The notes: generated from the letters alone by a model not told the origin. DNA of 32,568 bases from Hallella bergensis DSM 17361 (GCF_000160535.1 NZ_GG704780.1:22758-55325); one strand, 5' to 3'; shown: positions 8,696 to 17,137, numbered from the stretch's first letter. Numbers and translations: made by a program.

Positions 8696-9457
8696 TTACA
8701 TGTTCATGCCGCCGTCCACCTGAATCACCTGGCCGGAAACATAGCTCGAAAGATCCGAAGCCAGGTAAACGGCTGTGTTGGCAATGTCTTCGACGGTACC
8801 GCCTCGCCGAAGTGGTATTTTGGAAATCCAGTCTTTGCGTATTTCATCGGGCAGCGCCTGCGTCATGGCCGTATCGATAAAGCCCGGCGCAATGGCATTG
8901 GCCCGGATGCCCTTGGGTCCCATCTCCTGCCCGATGCTCTTGGCCAGGGCGATCAGCCCCGCCTTGGATGCAGCATAGTTGGACTGTCCAGCGTTGCCAT
9001 GCACACCCACAACACTGGCCATGTTGATAATACTACCACCGCGCTGACGCATCATGACGGGTATGCAGGCATGGATAAAGTTGAACGCACTCTTCAAGTT
9101 GACGGCAATCACGGCATCCCACTGCTGTTCGGTCATACGGAGCATCAGGCCATCCTTGGTTATTCCGGCGTTGTTCACCAATATGTCTATGGAGCCAAAT
9201 TCCTCCTTCACCTGCTTCACCACCTGCTCAGACTCTGCAAAGTCAGCTGCGTTGCTGGCATAGCCCTTGACCTTCACGCCCAGTGCTGCAATCTCGCGTT
9301 CTGTGGCCAGCCCACCATGTTCCTCGTCAATGGCAAGGTCGGTGAACGCAATGTTTGCCCCCTCTTGTGCAAACTTCAGGGCAATGGATTTGCCAATACC
9401 ACGGGCAGCACCCGTAATGAGGGCTGTCTTTCCAGTTAATAATCCTTCTTTACTCAT
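8696..9457 (-). CDS. fabG: 3-oxoacyl-[acyl-carrier-protein] reductase FabG
   Basis: 253 residues, a classical short-chain dehydrogenase/reductase. Seen: the nucleotide-binding turn TGAARGIG (15-22), NNAG (95-98), the catalytic Ser148 in INMASVVG, and the YxxxK pair Tyr161/Lys165 in SNYAASKAG, with Asn120 completing the tetrad; the C-terminus GQVIQVDGGMNM is typical of FabG. It reduces beta-ketoacyl-ACP with NADPH in fatty-acid elongation. The start at 9457 was chosen because MSKEGLLTGKTALITG aligns with the family; the frame stays open 68 codons further upstream but that stretch looks non-coding. A well-formed promoter lies at 9599-9630, giving a leader of about 130 nt. Other SDR substrates cannot be fully excluded, but FabG is the best fit. 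Confidence 0.93.
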   Translation of the reverse strand: MSKEGLLTGKTALITGAARGIGKSIALKFAQEGANIAFTDLAIDEEHGGLATEREIAALGVKVKGYASNAADFAESEQVVKQVKEEFGSIDILVNNAGITKDGLMLRMTEQQWDAVIAVNLKSAFNFIHACIPVMMRQRGGSIINMASVVGVHGNAGQSNYAASKAGLIALAKSIGQEMGPKGIRANAIAPGFIDTAMTQALPDEIRKDWISKIPLRRGGTVEDIANTAVYLASDLSSYVSGQVIQVDGGMNM

Positions 9458-9598
9458 GATATATTCAAAATTAATAAGTTGCTCGTTATTCAAAATCAAG
9501 GTTCTCCGGCCGGCAGCACGTTGTGCATACCCATTGGCAACCGCGTGCCTCTCAAGCCCCGCAAATTCCTGTGTGCCGCGTCCCACCTTTACGAATTG

Positions 9599-9630
9599 CA
9601 AATATACGTCAGTTTTTCTTTCCAGCCAAA
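9599..9630 (-). promoter_or_regulatory. fabG promoter
   Basis: On the minus strand TTTG (9630-9627), a 20-nt spacer, then TATATTTG (9606-9599): an exact match to the Bacteroidota -33/-7 consensus TTTG, 19-21 nt, TAnnTTTG. Confidence 0.75.
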
Positions 9631-9674
9631 GATATGGATAAGAATTGCATAGAGAAGGCAATGATGAGTGAACT

Positions 9675-9850
9675 ATAATTCATAATTCATAATTCATAAT
9701 TCACAATTTGGCTGCGCGTTGAGCAAGTTGATGCAACAGAAACTGTGGAAGGTTAATTGTGAAGAATGAAAAGTGAAGAGTGAAGAGTCAACGTGCAGCC
9801 AATTATACATTGTACATTGTTCATTATACATTATACATTGTTCATTGTAA
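9675..9850. repeat. Composite heptamer repeat, two copies back to back
   Basis: Four exact ATAATTC heptamers (9675-9702) adjoin the core AATTTGGCTGCGCGTTG (9705-9721, minus orientation). Then come GAAGAGT-type purine repeats (9761-9788), a plus-orientation core CAACGTGCAGCCAATT (9789-9804) and ATACATTGTTC-type repeats to 9850. The same three-part structure recurs at 22676-23130 and 25453-25545. Confidence 0.8.
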
Positions 9851-9852
9851 AA

Positions 9853-10225
9853 TAGTTTAACTAAAAATCGGGCATTCTCTTTTGCAGCATCCAGCGAAAA
9901 TTGCGCCATGTTTTCGCGATAATCATTCCTCTGGATGAGCAAAATTTATCTGCCATGCCATGATTAGAATCTCATGGCAGTCCGTTTAAGGCTTCATCGT
10001 CCTGCGACTGAGCCCGAGTCATCTGGCCATAAGGCCTTCATCGCCCTGCCGTTGACTATCCAATCGCGACTGATTCAAACGAATCCGAAAGTGGGTTGTT
10101 TGTAACAGGCTGACTGTCAGCGCACTGCAAAAACTTGCAAAATTCACGAATTTCGGGCGTCCAGAGATTCATTTCAGAATACGCGAAACAGAAAAGCACT
10201 TTTGTCAAGAAAAATAGCCACAACG
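9853..10225 (-). repeat. Dispersed intergenic repeat, copy 2
   Basis: Diverged relative of 545-915, same orientation. It contains the open frame MAQFSLDAAKENARF (minus, starting at 9909), an 8-bp hairpin TGCCATGA/TCATGGCA (9956-9963 and 9972-9979), and an internal direct repeat AAGGC(C)TTCATCG(T/C)CCTGC at 9988-10005 and 10031-10049. It fills the spacer between the divergent genes fabG (-) and the SGNH hydrolase (+). Confidence 0.6.
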
Positions 10226-10265
10226 AATACCATCGGACGGTTAAGCGAGAAATAAAGTTTAGGTC

Positions 10266-10300
10266 TTTGGGCACTATTTCGCGAAAAATCCGTAAGTTTG
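10266..10300 (+). promoter_or_regulatory. Probable promoter of the SGNH hydrolase gene
   Basis: TAAGTTTG at 10293-10300 is an exact -7 match about 75 nt before the ATG. The nearest TTTG (10266-10269) has a 23-nt spacer, longer than usual, so the -33 element is uncertain. Confidence 0.5.
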
Positions 10301-10374
10301 CATGGGTGTTCTGCAAGCCCCGGAAGGATTGAACGCCCGCTCAACAAACCTGACAATAACCAACAGAAACTGAT

Positions 10375-11058
10375 ATGAAATCATTCGTTTTATCGCTTGC
10401 CTTGTTTCTTTGTTCGCTGGCCGGCCACGCACAGGCCAGAGAGACCGTGGCGATTTTCGGCGACTCCTATTCCACTTATGAGGGTTTCCTCACGCCGGAC
10501 ACCATGGAGACCTGGTATTACCAAACCCCCGACCTCAAGCGCACAGACGTATCCCATGTCCGACAAACGTGGTGGTGGCAGGTTGTCAGCGAGGGTGGCT
10601 ACAAGCTCGGCATCAACAATTCCTGGTCGGGCGCCTGCATCTGTAACACCGGCTATGGCGACAGCGATGCCACCTATAGGTCGTTCCTGACCCGTGTCGA
10701 CGCGCTGGGCACGCCCGACATCATCCTCGTCTTCGGAGGTACCAACGACGCGTGGGCCAAAGTTCCGCTGGGCGAATTCAAATACGACAACATCCGATTT
10801 GCCGACAAGTTCTGTTTCCGTCCGGCCCTGGCCAGCCTGCTTGCCCGCATGCAGGATCGCTATCCCAATGCAAGCCTGTATTTCATTTCGAACAGCGACC
10901 TCGACAAAAACTACACCAACTCCATCCACACCATTTGCAAGCACTACGGCGTGCCGGTCATCCAGTTGCACGATATCAGCAAGCAGAACGGGCATCCCAA
11001 CATCAGCGGGATGAAGGCCATTGCCCGGCAGGTGCTGGCAGTCATCAAAAAGCCATAA
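10375..11058 (+). CDS. Secreted SGNH/GDSL-type hydrolase
   Basis: 227 residues. A signal peptide (residues 1-20, cleavage near AGHAQ) is followed by the SGNH blocks: block I FGDSYST with nucleophile Ser31, block II NNSWSGA with Gly86, block III GGTND with Asn124, and block V NGHPNISGM with His207. These build a serine esterase site acting on O-acyl groups, often on polysaccharides or lipids; the substrate cannot be named from sequence. The Asp usually three residues before the His (DxxH) is Gln204, so the site may use a Ser-His dyad or another acid such as Asp200. It stands alone between fabG and tRNA-Arg and has its own -7 box. Cells would export it to the periplasm or beyond. Confidence 0.85.
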   Translation: MKSFVLSLALFLCSLAGHAQARETVAIFGDSYSTYEGFLTPDTMETWYYQTPDLKRTDVSHVRQTWWWQVVSEGGYKLGINNSWSGACICNTGYGDSDATYRSFLTRVDALGTPDIILVFGGTNDAWAKVPLGEFKYDNIRFADKFCFRPALASLLARMQDRYPNASLYFISNSDLDKNYTNSIHTICKHYGVPVIQLHDISKQNGHPNISGMKAIARQVLAVIKKP

Positions 11059-11147
11059 CGCCAGAAGAGCAGCAAGTTGCAACCCCGATAAAGTTCGAAT
11101 TTATTTTTGGCACATGATGCGCCGCGCGAAGATTTGTGGTGCGAAGA

Positions 11148-11179
11148 TTTGGAATTTAGAACAATTTTATATACCTTTG
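11148..11179 (+). promoter_or_regulatory. tRNA-Arg promoter
   Basis: TTTG (11148-11151), exactly 20 nt, then TACCTTTG (11172-11179): an exact consensus match. Transcription would begin near 11186, about 90 nt before the mature tRNA, so a 5' leader must be removed. Confidence 0.8.
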
Positions 11180-11274
11180 CGCCGAGTTTTCAACAGGACG
11201 GTCGGAAAGGCCGTTCGCGCATGCTTGTCATGCGGTTGCAGGACTCAACGGTACGAGCGTATGCTTACCATCGG

Positions 11275-11352
11275 GGTTCCGTAGCTCAGTTGGATTAGAG
11301 CAACAGCCTTCTAAGCTGTGGGTCTTGGGTTCGAATCCCAACGGAATCACCA
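11275..11352 (+). tRNA. tRNA-Arg (anticodon UCU)
   Basis: Cloverleaf reads cleanly: acceptor GGTTCCG pairs with CGGAATC (one G-U), D arm GCTC/GAGC, anticodon stem ACAGC/GCTGT with loop CTTCTAA giving anticodon TCT (reads AGA), T arm TTGGG/CCCAA with TTCGAAT loop, discriminator A at 11349. The CCA end (11350-11352) is encoded in the DNA. Confidence 0.97.
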
Positions 11353-11354
11353 TG

Positions 11355-11396
11355 ACAACGAAAGAGGATTTTGGAAACAAAATCCTCTTTCGTTGT
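11355..11396 (+). terminator. Long perfect hairpin behind tRNA-Arg
   Basis: ACAACGAAAGAGGATTTTG (11355-11373) and its exact complement (11378-11396) form a 19-bp stem with a GAAA loop, starting 2 nt after CCA. No T-run follows. Its place suggests 3'-end formation of the tRNA transcript. Confidence 0.65.
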
Positions 11397-11400
11397 TGAT

Positions 11401-11429
11401 AGGCCCGACTAAAAAATCGTCGGACGCCT
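11401..11429 (+). terminator. Second hairpin between tRNA-Arg and the convergent DUF3256 gene
   Basis: AGGCcCGAC (11401-11409) pairs with GTCGgacGCCT (11419-11429) around TAAAAAATC, followed by GACTTTTT on the plus strand. It may terminate tRNA-Arg read-through and, as it lies just beyond the DUF3256 stop on the other strand, serve both directions. Confidence 0.45.
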
Positions 11430-11435
11430 GACTTT

Positions 11436-12071
11436 TTATGTATTGGTAAGTTTAAAGCCCTGCCCGTTCCACTTCAGGGAAACGGGGGTAAGCATGGTCT
11501 TTATTTTTTGATTGTCCTCGGCGGAAAGCAGGGGCACGGACTGATACACGCTGAGGCTGTTGTCTGTTGGTGACAACGAGGCTGCCGCCAGCACAAAGCC
11601 CACCTTGTGAGAGAGTTCCTCGAATTTCTCCGGTGACATGGTGTCGGGGCGTGACAAAAGTGGATTTTCCCTATATTTGGCGAGGGGGTTGGCAATCGCA
11701 AGGGGTTGCCAGTCCTGGCTGTAGAAATAAACTTCGCTTTCCTGGCATGGTCCGCCCCAGGTCTTCACCAAGCAGAGTATGGAGTCGCCGCCTTCATGGG
11801 GTAGTCGTTTCAGCTCCATCTGCATGGACTCATTGAGGGTGAGGTGGATATAGTCGGAGGTAATGGTGTCCATTTTGCTTTCCCCCTGTAAGGCGTGGCG
11901 TACTTTTGCTTCCGCCCCCATGGCAATAAAATCCGTCATTTCCTGACGTTGGCTGCGCTCGATATACGGGATGATGGAGTCGGGTATCGACTGCCACAAT
12001 TCTGTCATGGATTTCGAAGACAGGTCCATGGAGGTTGCAAGAATCAGTATCAACAAGAAAAGTTTCTTCAT
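11436..12071 (-). CDS. DUF3256 family exported protein
   Basis: 211 residues, beginning MKKLFLLILILATSMDLSSKS, an export signal. The body matches what I know of the Bacteroidota-specific DUF3256 family: a MTELWQSIPDSIIPYIERSQRQEM start, a DFIAMGAEAKVRHALQG stretch, TSDYIHLTLNESMQMELKRL, and a central LVKTWGGPCQESEVYFYSQDWQPL strand pair. No catalytic motif is visible and the function of the family is unknown. It lies 112 nt behind another small exported protein on the same strand with no promoter match between them, so the two may be one transcript. Confidence 0.82.
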   Translation of the reverse strand: MKKLFLLILILATSMDLSSKSMTELWQSIPDSIIPYIERSQRQEMTDFIAMGAEAKVRHALQGESKMDTITSDYIHLTLNESMQMELKRLPHEGGDSILCLVKTWGGPCQESEVYFYSQDWQPLAIANPLAKYRENPLLSRPDTMSPEKFEELSHKVGFVLAAASLSPTDNSLSVYQSVPLLSAEDNQKIKTMLTPVSLKWNGQGFKLTNT

Positions 12072-12183
12072 TTTGATAGGGTATCATGATATGGGGAAAG
12101 ACCTTAAGTCCATGCAGCTGGCCATACGCGTGGTGCCGGCTTGGGCTATCTGCCTGCTCCGAATTCGATAGTTTGCGGGGAAA

Positions 12184-12651
12184 TTATATGCTGAAAGGGC
12201 CGAAACGCATTTGCGTGGTCCACACGCCGTTACGGGGCGAAATGAAAATGGTAAACAGTCGGCCGTAGCCCAAAGGAGACGTTCCGCCGGCATAAAAAAG
12301 GTTGCCGTCGTCTTCGTAGTCCATCGACATGGAATAATCCTTTTCCATAATCTTGGCGATGGCACTCATCTTGGCTGTGGCCATTCTCTTGTTTTTCTGG
12401 TTCATGTAGCATCGCGCCTCGACCAACTTGCCGTTCTTGAATCTGAACGTGATCTCGTTCCATGTAAATCCTTTAAAAGATACATCCTTATAGGTGAGCA
12501 CATTCGTGTCGGAGGATGTGGGTTCGCCCAGAGAGGCTTTGATGTTGGTGACGGCCTCTTGATAAGTTGTTCCAAACTTGATAGATTCGATACCTCGTGC
12601 GCTGACCGCTGTGGCACACATGAAACAAAGTCCCAGAATTGCTTTTCTCAT
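12184..12651 (-). CDS. Small exported protein, family not recognised
   Basis: 155 residues from the ATG at 12651, chosen because it opens a signal peptide (MRKAILGLCFMCATAVSARG); a longer frame upstream has no such logic and contains the promoter region. After cleavage near SARG the mature part reads as alternating short strands: YKDVSFKGFTWNEITFRFKN, then LVEARCYMNQK, then a helix ATAKMSAIAKIMEKDY and further strands. The layout looks like a small alpha/beta periplasmic domain, but I cannot assign a family or function. It has a promoter match at 12765-12796. Confidence 0.75.
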   Translation of the reverse strand: MRKAILGLCFMCATAVSARGIESIKFGTTYQEAVTNIKASLGEPTSSDTNVLTYKDVSFKGFTWNEITFRFKNGKLVEARCYMNQKNKRMATAKMSAIAKIMEKDYSMSMDYEDDGNLFYAGGTSPLGYGRLFTIFISPRNGVWTTQMRFGPFSI

Positions 12652-12764
12652 TGCAGATGAATAACGATTTAGCTTAAAAGTTAACAAGTGGGATGCGATG
12701 CGACTATGGCGGAGGGTCGGGTTGAACGTTGCCAATAATCCATCGATGTCCCTGAATTACAGTG

Positions 12765-12796
12765 CAAAGATAAACAATAAAATGTAGGGGGGCAAG
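12765..12796 (-). promoter_or_regulatory. Promoter of the small exported protein gene
   Basis: Minus strand: CTTG (12796-12793, one mismatch to TTTG), 20 nt, TATCTTTG (12772-12765, exact). Confidence 0.6.
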
Positions 12797-13015
12797 CAAA
12801 TGGTGACTTTTATGGGTGACTTCATATTTTATGCAGCATAGTTTGTGCGATAAATGCAGCCAAGCGACGGTGGTAACCCCCGCGCCCTTGTTGGGTATAG
12901 GGGGATGAGGCATGGGTTAAGCACTTTTTGCAAACGGGTTAAACATGCGGCTTGATTTTCATTGTCCGTAGGTTTAATTAAGAAACCTAAACACCTATCG
13001 GGCTGATATTTTCGA

Positions 13016-13047
13016 TTTGAAAGCTTGTGACATCCAAAAAAACTTTG
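13016..13047 (+). promoter_or_regulatory. gyrA promoter
   Basis: TTTG (13016-13019), 20 nt, AAACTTTG (13040-13047; one mismatch to TAnnTTTG). It predicts a leader of about 85 nt. Confidence 0.6.
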
Positions 13048-13138
13048 TACTTTTACACCGTGAACAGCCCTCGAAACGCGTCAGAACGCAAATAAACGGC
13101 TTTAAATCGAATTTCAAGTAAAATAATATAACTCTTAA

Positions 13139-15775
13139 ATGGACGAAAATCAGACGATTGATCACGACAGGATCATGAAGATTAACATCGAGGAAGAGAT
13201 GAAGTCTTCCTACATCGATTACTCTATGTCGGTGATAGTATCTCGTGCGTTGCCCGATGTGCGAGACGGATTCAAGCCTGTGCACCGCCGTATTCTCTAC
13301 GGAATGCTGGGTTTGGGCAATACCAGTGACAAACCTTATAAGAAATGTGCGCGCGTGGTCGGCGAGGTGCTGGGTAAGTATCACCCCCACGGCGACAGTT
13401 CGGTGTATGGTGCACTGGTACGTATGGGTCAGGAGTGGAACATGCGCTACAAGCTCGTAGACGGTCAGGGAAACTTCGGAAGTGTGGACGGTGACTCGCC
13501 GGCTGCCATGCGTTACACGGAGTGTCGCCTCTCGAAGATGGGCGAACACATCATGGACGACATCGACAAGGATACGGTGGACATGGTCAACAACTTCGAT
13601 GACACGTTGACCGAACCGGCCGTGATGCCGACGCGGGTGCCTAACCTGCTGGTGAACGGTGGTAATGGTATCGCCGTGGGTATGGCTACCAATATTCCCA
13701 CGCACAACTTGGGCGAGGTGATTGATGGTTGCTGTGCCTTTATCGACAATCCGGAGATTGACACTGAGGGCCTGATGCAGTATATCCCGGCACCCGACTT
13801 CCCGACCGGTGCGTATATATATGGTATACAGGGCGTGAAAGATGCCTACGAGACCGGACGCGGACGTGTGGTGATGCGCGCCAAGGCCGAAATAGAAAGT
13901 GACGAGAGTCATGATCGCATTGTGGTGACAGAGATTCCCTACGGCGTGAACAAGCAGCAGTTGATCGAATATATTGCTGAACTCGTGAAGGAGGGAAAGA
14001 TTGAGGGCATCTCCAATGTGAACGATGAGACCGGTCGTCAGGGCATGCGTATTGTGGTTGACGTGAAGCGCGATGCCAATGCGCGCGTGATCCTGAACAA
14101 ACTTTTCAAGATGACGGCGCTGCAGAGTTCGTTCTCGGTGAACAATATTGCGCTGATTCCGAACAAGAGCAACCACGCACAGCTCCGACCGAAATTGTTG
14201 TCGCTGCGCGAGTGCATCAGCTACTTTATCGATCATCGCCACGAGGTGACGATTCGTCGCACAAAGTTCGACCTCAGGAAGGCGCAGGAGCGCGCACACA
14301 TCTTGAAGGGTCTGATTATTGCCTGCGACAACATTGACGAGGTGGTGCATATTATCCGTGGCAGCAAGACTCCCGCGGAAGCACAGGCCAATTTGGAAAA
14401 GCGTTTCGAGTTGGACAATCTCCAGTCGAAGGCCATTGTCGACATGCGCCTGTCGCAGCTCACGGGGCTCCGCATGGATCAGCTGCATGCCGAATACGAG
14501 GATTTAATGAAGCTGATCGACGAATTGCAGTCTGTTCTCGATGATCCTGAGAAATGCAAGGAGGTGATGAAGACGGAACTTCAGGCAGTGAAGGCCAAAT
14601 ACGGTGATGAGCGCCGCACCAGAATCATACTTGATGAGCATGAGTTCAATGCGGAGGACTTCTATCCCAATGACCCAGTGGTCATTACGGTGAGCCATTT
14701 GGGCTACATCAAGCGTACGCCATTGAGCGATTTCCGCGAACAGGCGAGGGGTGGAGTAGGGTCCAAGGGCGCGCATACGCGTGACAAAGACTTTACTGAA
14801 TACATTTATCCGGCAACGATGCATCAGACGATGATGTTCTTCACCAAGAAGGGACGCTGCTACTGGTTGCACTGCTACGATATCCCGGAAGGCGACAAGA
14901 CCTCGAAGGGACGAGCTATACAGAACCTGCTCAACATCGATCCGGACGACTCTGTGAATGCTTTCCTGCGTTTGCGCGGTCGCGGATTTGAGGACGAGGA
15001 GTTTGTGAACAGTCACTACGTTGTGTTTGCAACCAAGAATGGTACGGTGAAGAAGACCAATCTGAAGGAGTATTCCCGCCCGCGTGCCAACGGTGTGATT
15101 GCTATCAATATTGTTGAGGGCGATGAGGTTGTGGATGTTCGACTGACCAACGGAAACAACGAATTGATCTTAGCCAACCGCAACGGGCGTGCCGTTCGTT
15201 TCGACGAGCAAGCCATCCGTTCAATGGGTCGAGTGTCTACGGGCGTTCGAGGCATGCGCATCGACGACGAAGGTGATGCCGTGGTTGGTATGATTGTCGT
15301 GAACAATGCGGAGACCGAGACGGTGATGGTTGTGAGCGAGGAAGGCTATGGCAAGCGTTCGGATGTGGCCGATTACCGCAAAACCAATCGCGGTGGAAAG
15401 GGCGTGAAGACCATGTCTATTACCGAAAAGACCGGCCGATTGGTTGCCATCAAGAATGTTACCGACGAGAACGACCTCATGATTATCAATAAGAGCGGCA
15501 TCGTTATACGTCTGGCCGTGGCCGAAGTTCGCGTCATGGGACGTGCCACACAAGGTGTACGGCTGATCAACCTTGCCCGGAAGAACGACACGATAGCCAG
15601 TGTGTGCAAGGTGATGTCGTCAGAATTGGCTGCTGCTGAAGAGGAAGAAAAGCAGGAAGCAGAGTCTGACGGTGCGCAGGTTGACTTGTCGGACAATGCT
15701 TCTGAAGCTTCAAGCGAGAGCCGCGATGCCGATTCTTCTGCAGGAGATGATGAAATTCTCGACTTCGAGAAGTAA
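13139..15775 (+). CDS. gyrA: DNA gyrase subunit A
   Basis: 878 residues. GyrA introduces negative supercoils with GyrB by cutting and rejoining DNA. Seen: the winged-helix breakage domain with [15 protein letters not shown] (82-96, quinolone-resistance region), catalytic Tyr126 in [10 protein letters not shown], the coiled-coil and tower region to about 500, then six-bladed C-terminal wrapping repeats. A GyrA-box-like segment [10 protein letters not shown] lies at the start of the wrapping domain and NRGGKGVKT appears later, which favours GyrA over ParC. The tail (about 830-878) is acidic and Ser-rich and ends DDEILDFEK. Ser87 matches E. coli Ser83, while Gly91 stands where E. coli has Asp87. 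A promoter precedes it and the TPR gene 74 nt downstream has none of its own that I can see. Confidence 0.97.
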   Translation: MDENQTIDHDRIMKINIEEEMKSSYIDYSMSVIVSRALPDVRDGFKPVHRRILYGMLGLGNTSDKPYKKCARVVGEVLGKYHPHGDSSVYGALVRMGQEWNMRYKLVDGQGNFGSVDGDSPAAMRYTECRLSKMGEHIMDDIDKDTVDMVNNFDDTLTEPAVMPTRVPNLLVNGGNGIAVGMATNIPTHNLGEVIDGCCAFIDNPEIDTEGLMQYIPAPDFPTGAYIYGIQGVKDAYETGRGRVVMRAKAEIESDESHDRIVVTEIPYGVNKQQLIEYIAELVKEGKIEGISNVNDETGRQGMRIVVDVKRDANARVILNKLFKMTALQSSFSVNNIALIPNKSNHAQLRPKLLSLRECISYFIDHRHEVTIRRTKFDLRKAQERAHILKGLIIACDNIDEVVHIIRGSKTPAEAQANLEKRFELDNLQSKAIVDMRLSQLTGLRMDQLHAEYEDLMKLIDELQSVLDDPEKCKEVMKTELQAVKAKYGDERRTRIILDEHEFNAEDFYPNDPVVITVSHLGYIKRTPLSDFREQARGGVGSKGAHTRDKDFTEYIYPATMHQTMMFFTKKGRCYWLHCYDIPEGDKTSKGRAIQNLLNIDPDDSVNAFLRLRGRGFEDEEFVNSHYVVFATKNGTVKKTNLKEYSRPRANGVIAINIVEGDEVVDVRLTNGNNELILANRNGRAVRFDEQAIRSMGRVSTGVRGMRIDDEGDAVVGMIVVNNAETETVMVVSEEGYGKRSDVADYRKTNRGGKGVKTMSITEKTGRLVAIKNVTDENDLMIINKSGIVIRLAVAEVRVMGRATQGVRLINLARKNDTIASVCKVMSSELAAAEEEEKQEAESDGAQVDLSDNASEASSESRDADSSAGDDEILDFEK

Positions 15776-15816
15776 CAACAGCTCCCCGTCGCACGTCTTG
15801 ACTATGGGAGAGTTGT
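15775..15816 (+). promoter_or_regulatory. Intercistronic hairpin between gyrA and the first TPR gene
   Basis: ACAAC..CTCCC (15775-15786) pairs with GGGAG..GTTGT (15806-15816), with a small internal bulge. No clear T-run follows (the next bases are AAAAAAG), so it may be a processing or attenuation element. Confidence 0.35.
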
Positions 15817-15849
15817 AAAAAAGAATATACACATTAAAATTATAAGACA

Positions 15850-17085
15850 ATGAAAAAGTTAATGATGGCAGCTTTGATGATGCTCAGCACGTCGGCTGTC
15901 TTTGCAGGAGACAGTGATGCCCTGAAGGCTATCACCAAGTCAAAGGAATATGCAGAGGCTATGCAACTGCTCAAGAGTAACCTTTCTCAGCTTGCTGACA
16001 ACAAGGAGAAAGCCAAGGCATACGAGCACGTTACTAAACTCGCCTTGGGAAAATTCGACAAGGAAAATGCTGTTCAGGCGGCTAACATGCAGGCCAAGCT
16101 GACCAAGACCAAAGAGCAACCGTATGACACGCTGGGATTCTACCAAGCTGCTTACGATGCCACCGTCAATGGATTGGAGTGCATCAAGTATGATGCCATG
16201 CCGGACGCCAAAGGCAAAGTGAAGCCCAAGTATACGGACGGCCTTGTTCCTTTGGTTTCAAATGCACGCATGCAGCTGGTTACTGCCGGTAACTATTATG
16301 CGCAGAGCGGAAACAGTGAAAACGTTTTGAAGTACTGGGGACTGTTCCTCGACTCCGACGATAATCCTGTTTTTAAGGGCGCCAAAGAGCAAGAAGCTCA
16401 GTTCTTGGGGCAGGTAGCTTACTACACTGCACAGTATGCCAACCAGGCAGGACAGTATGAACGCGCTCTCAAGTATGCCGATATTGCCATGCAGGATGCA
16501 GAGATGCGCAAGCAGGCCGAAACACTCAAGTATGCCATTGCACAGCGCAACTTGAAGACTCATGCAGATTCTGTGAACTATGTAGGTCAGATTAAAGCTC
16601 TGTATGATCAGGATCCATCCAACGAGATGGCCTTCGGGACCTTGTGTAACATGTACAGCGGACTCGGCATGACGGCAGAATTGGATGCTGTTATCGCTGA
16701 TAAGTTGGCTAAGGATCCCAATAACTTCACGGCTTGGGCATTGAAAGGACAGACCCTGATGAACCGTAATTCCACGGCCGAGAAACCCAATTGGGACGAG
16801 TGCATCGATGCTTTCAAGAAGGCAGTCCAGATTGACGACACGAACCCTGTGGTTTTAACCTACCTCGGTTTCTGTATCAACGCCAAGGCTTCGCTCATTA
16901 ACGAGGACCGCGCGGCTCAGAAAACCCTGTACCAAGAGTCTATGGGCATCCTGGAAAAAGCCAAGTCTTTAGATCCCAACCGCGAGAAAGCCAACTGGGC
17001 TTACCCCTTGTACCAGTGCTACTATCTGGTTTATGCAGCCGATGATCCCCGCACGTTGGAGATGGAGAAGTTGCTCAAGCAATAA
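15850..17085 (+). CDS. Exported tetratricopeptide-repeat protein
   Basis: 411 residues. A signal peptide (MKKLMMAALMMLSTSAVFAG, residues 1-20) leads into helix pairs of TPR type. The clearest TPR motifs are QAGQYERALKYADIAMQDAE (about 200-220), NEMAFGTLCNMYSGLGMTAELDAVIADKLAKDPNN (about 255-290), and NWDECIDAFKKAVQIDDTNPVVLTYLGFC (about 315-345). TPR proteins act as scaffolds for protein contacts, here in the periplasm; no enzymatic site is seen. It is paralogous to the next gene (shared DAMPDAKGKVK / DALPDKKGRVK block). Placement behind gyrA without its own promoter suggests read-through transcription. Confidence 0.85.
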   Translation: MKKLMMAALMMLSTSAVFAGDSDALKAITKSKEYAEAMQLLKSNLSQLADNKEKAKAYEHVTKLALGKFDKENAVQAANMQAKLTKTKEQPYDTLGFYQAAYDATVNGLECIKYDAMPDAKGKVKPKYTDGLVPLVSNARMQLVTAGNYYAQSGNSENVLKYWGLFLDSDDNPVFKGAKEQEAQFLGQVAYYTAQYANQAGQYERALKYADIAMQDAEMRKQAETLKYAIAQRNLKTHADSVNYVGQIKALYDQDPSNEMAFGTLCNMYSGLGMTAELDAVIADKLAKDPNNFTAWALKGQTLMNRNSTAEKPNWDECIDAFKKAVQIDDTNPVVLTYLGFCINAKASLINEDRAAQKTLYQESMGILEKAKSLDPNREKANWAYPLYQCYYLVYAADDPRTLEMEKLLKQ

Positions 17086-17098
17086 TGAATCAGTATAG

Positions 17099-17137
17099 AA
17101 CAGCCCCATTTTCAACCCAAGATTGAATGGGGCTGTT
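17099..17137 (+). terminator. Terminator behind the first TPR gene
   Basis: AACAGCCCCATT (17099-17110) pairs perfectly with AATGGGGCTGTT (17126-17137), 14 nt after the stop; one extra T follows. Strong stem, weak T-run. Confidence 0.65.

Larger units (their letters stand above)
12652..13138. other. Divergent intergenic region upstream of gyrA
   Basis: This 487-nt gap holds two promoter matches (minus, 12765-12796; plus, 13016-13047) and an inverted repeat TAGGTTT-aattaag-AAACCTA (12969-12989). I see no gene or RNA in the rest. Confidence 0.6.

Noticed and set aside
9694..10316. Small minus-strand frames in the fabG-SGNH spacer as genes
   Set aside because: They are built from heptamer repeats and the dispersed repeat; the resulting proteins contain repetitive NEQCTMYN-type runs.
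11275..11430. Integration (att) site of a mobile element at tRNA-Arg
   Set aside because: No integrase, no second copy of the tRNA 3' end in the window, and the following DNA is a hairpin and a normal gene.
12995..14488. 497-codon minus-strand open frame
   Set aside because: Antisense shadow of gyrA, created by its codon bias; His/Val-rich and without any family pattern.
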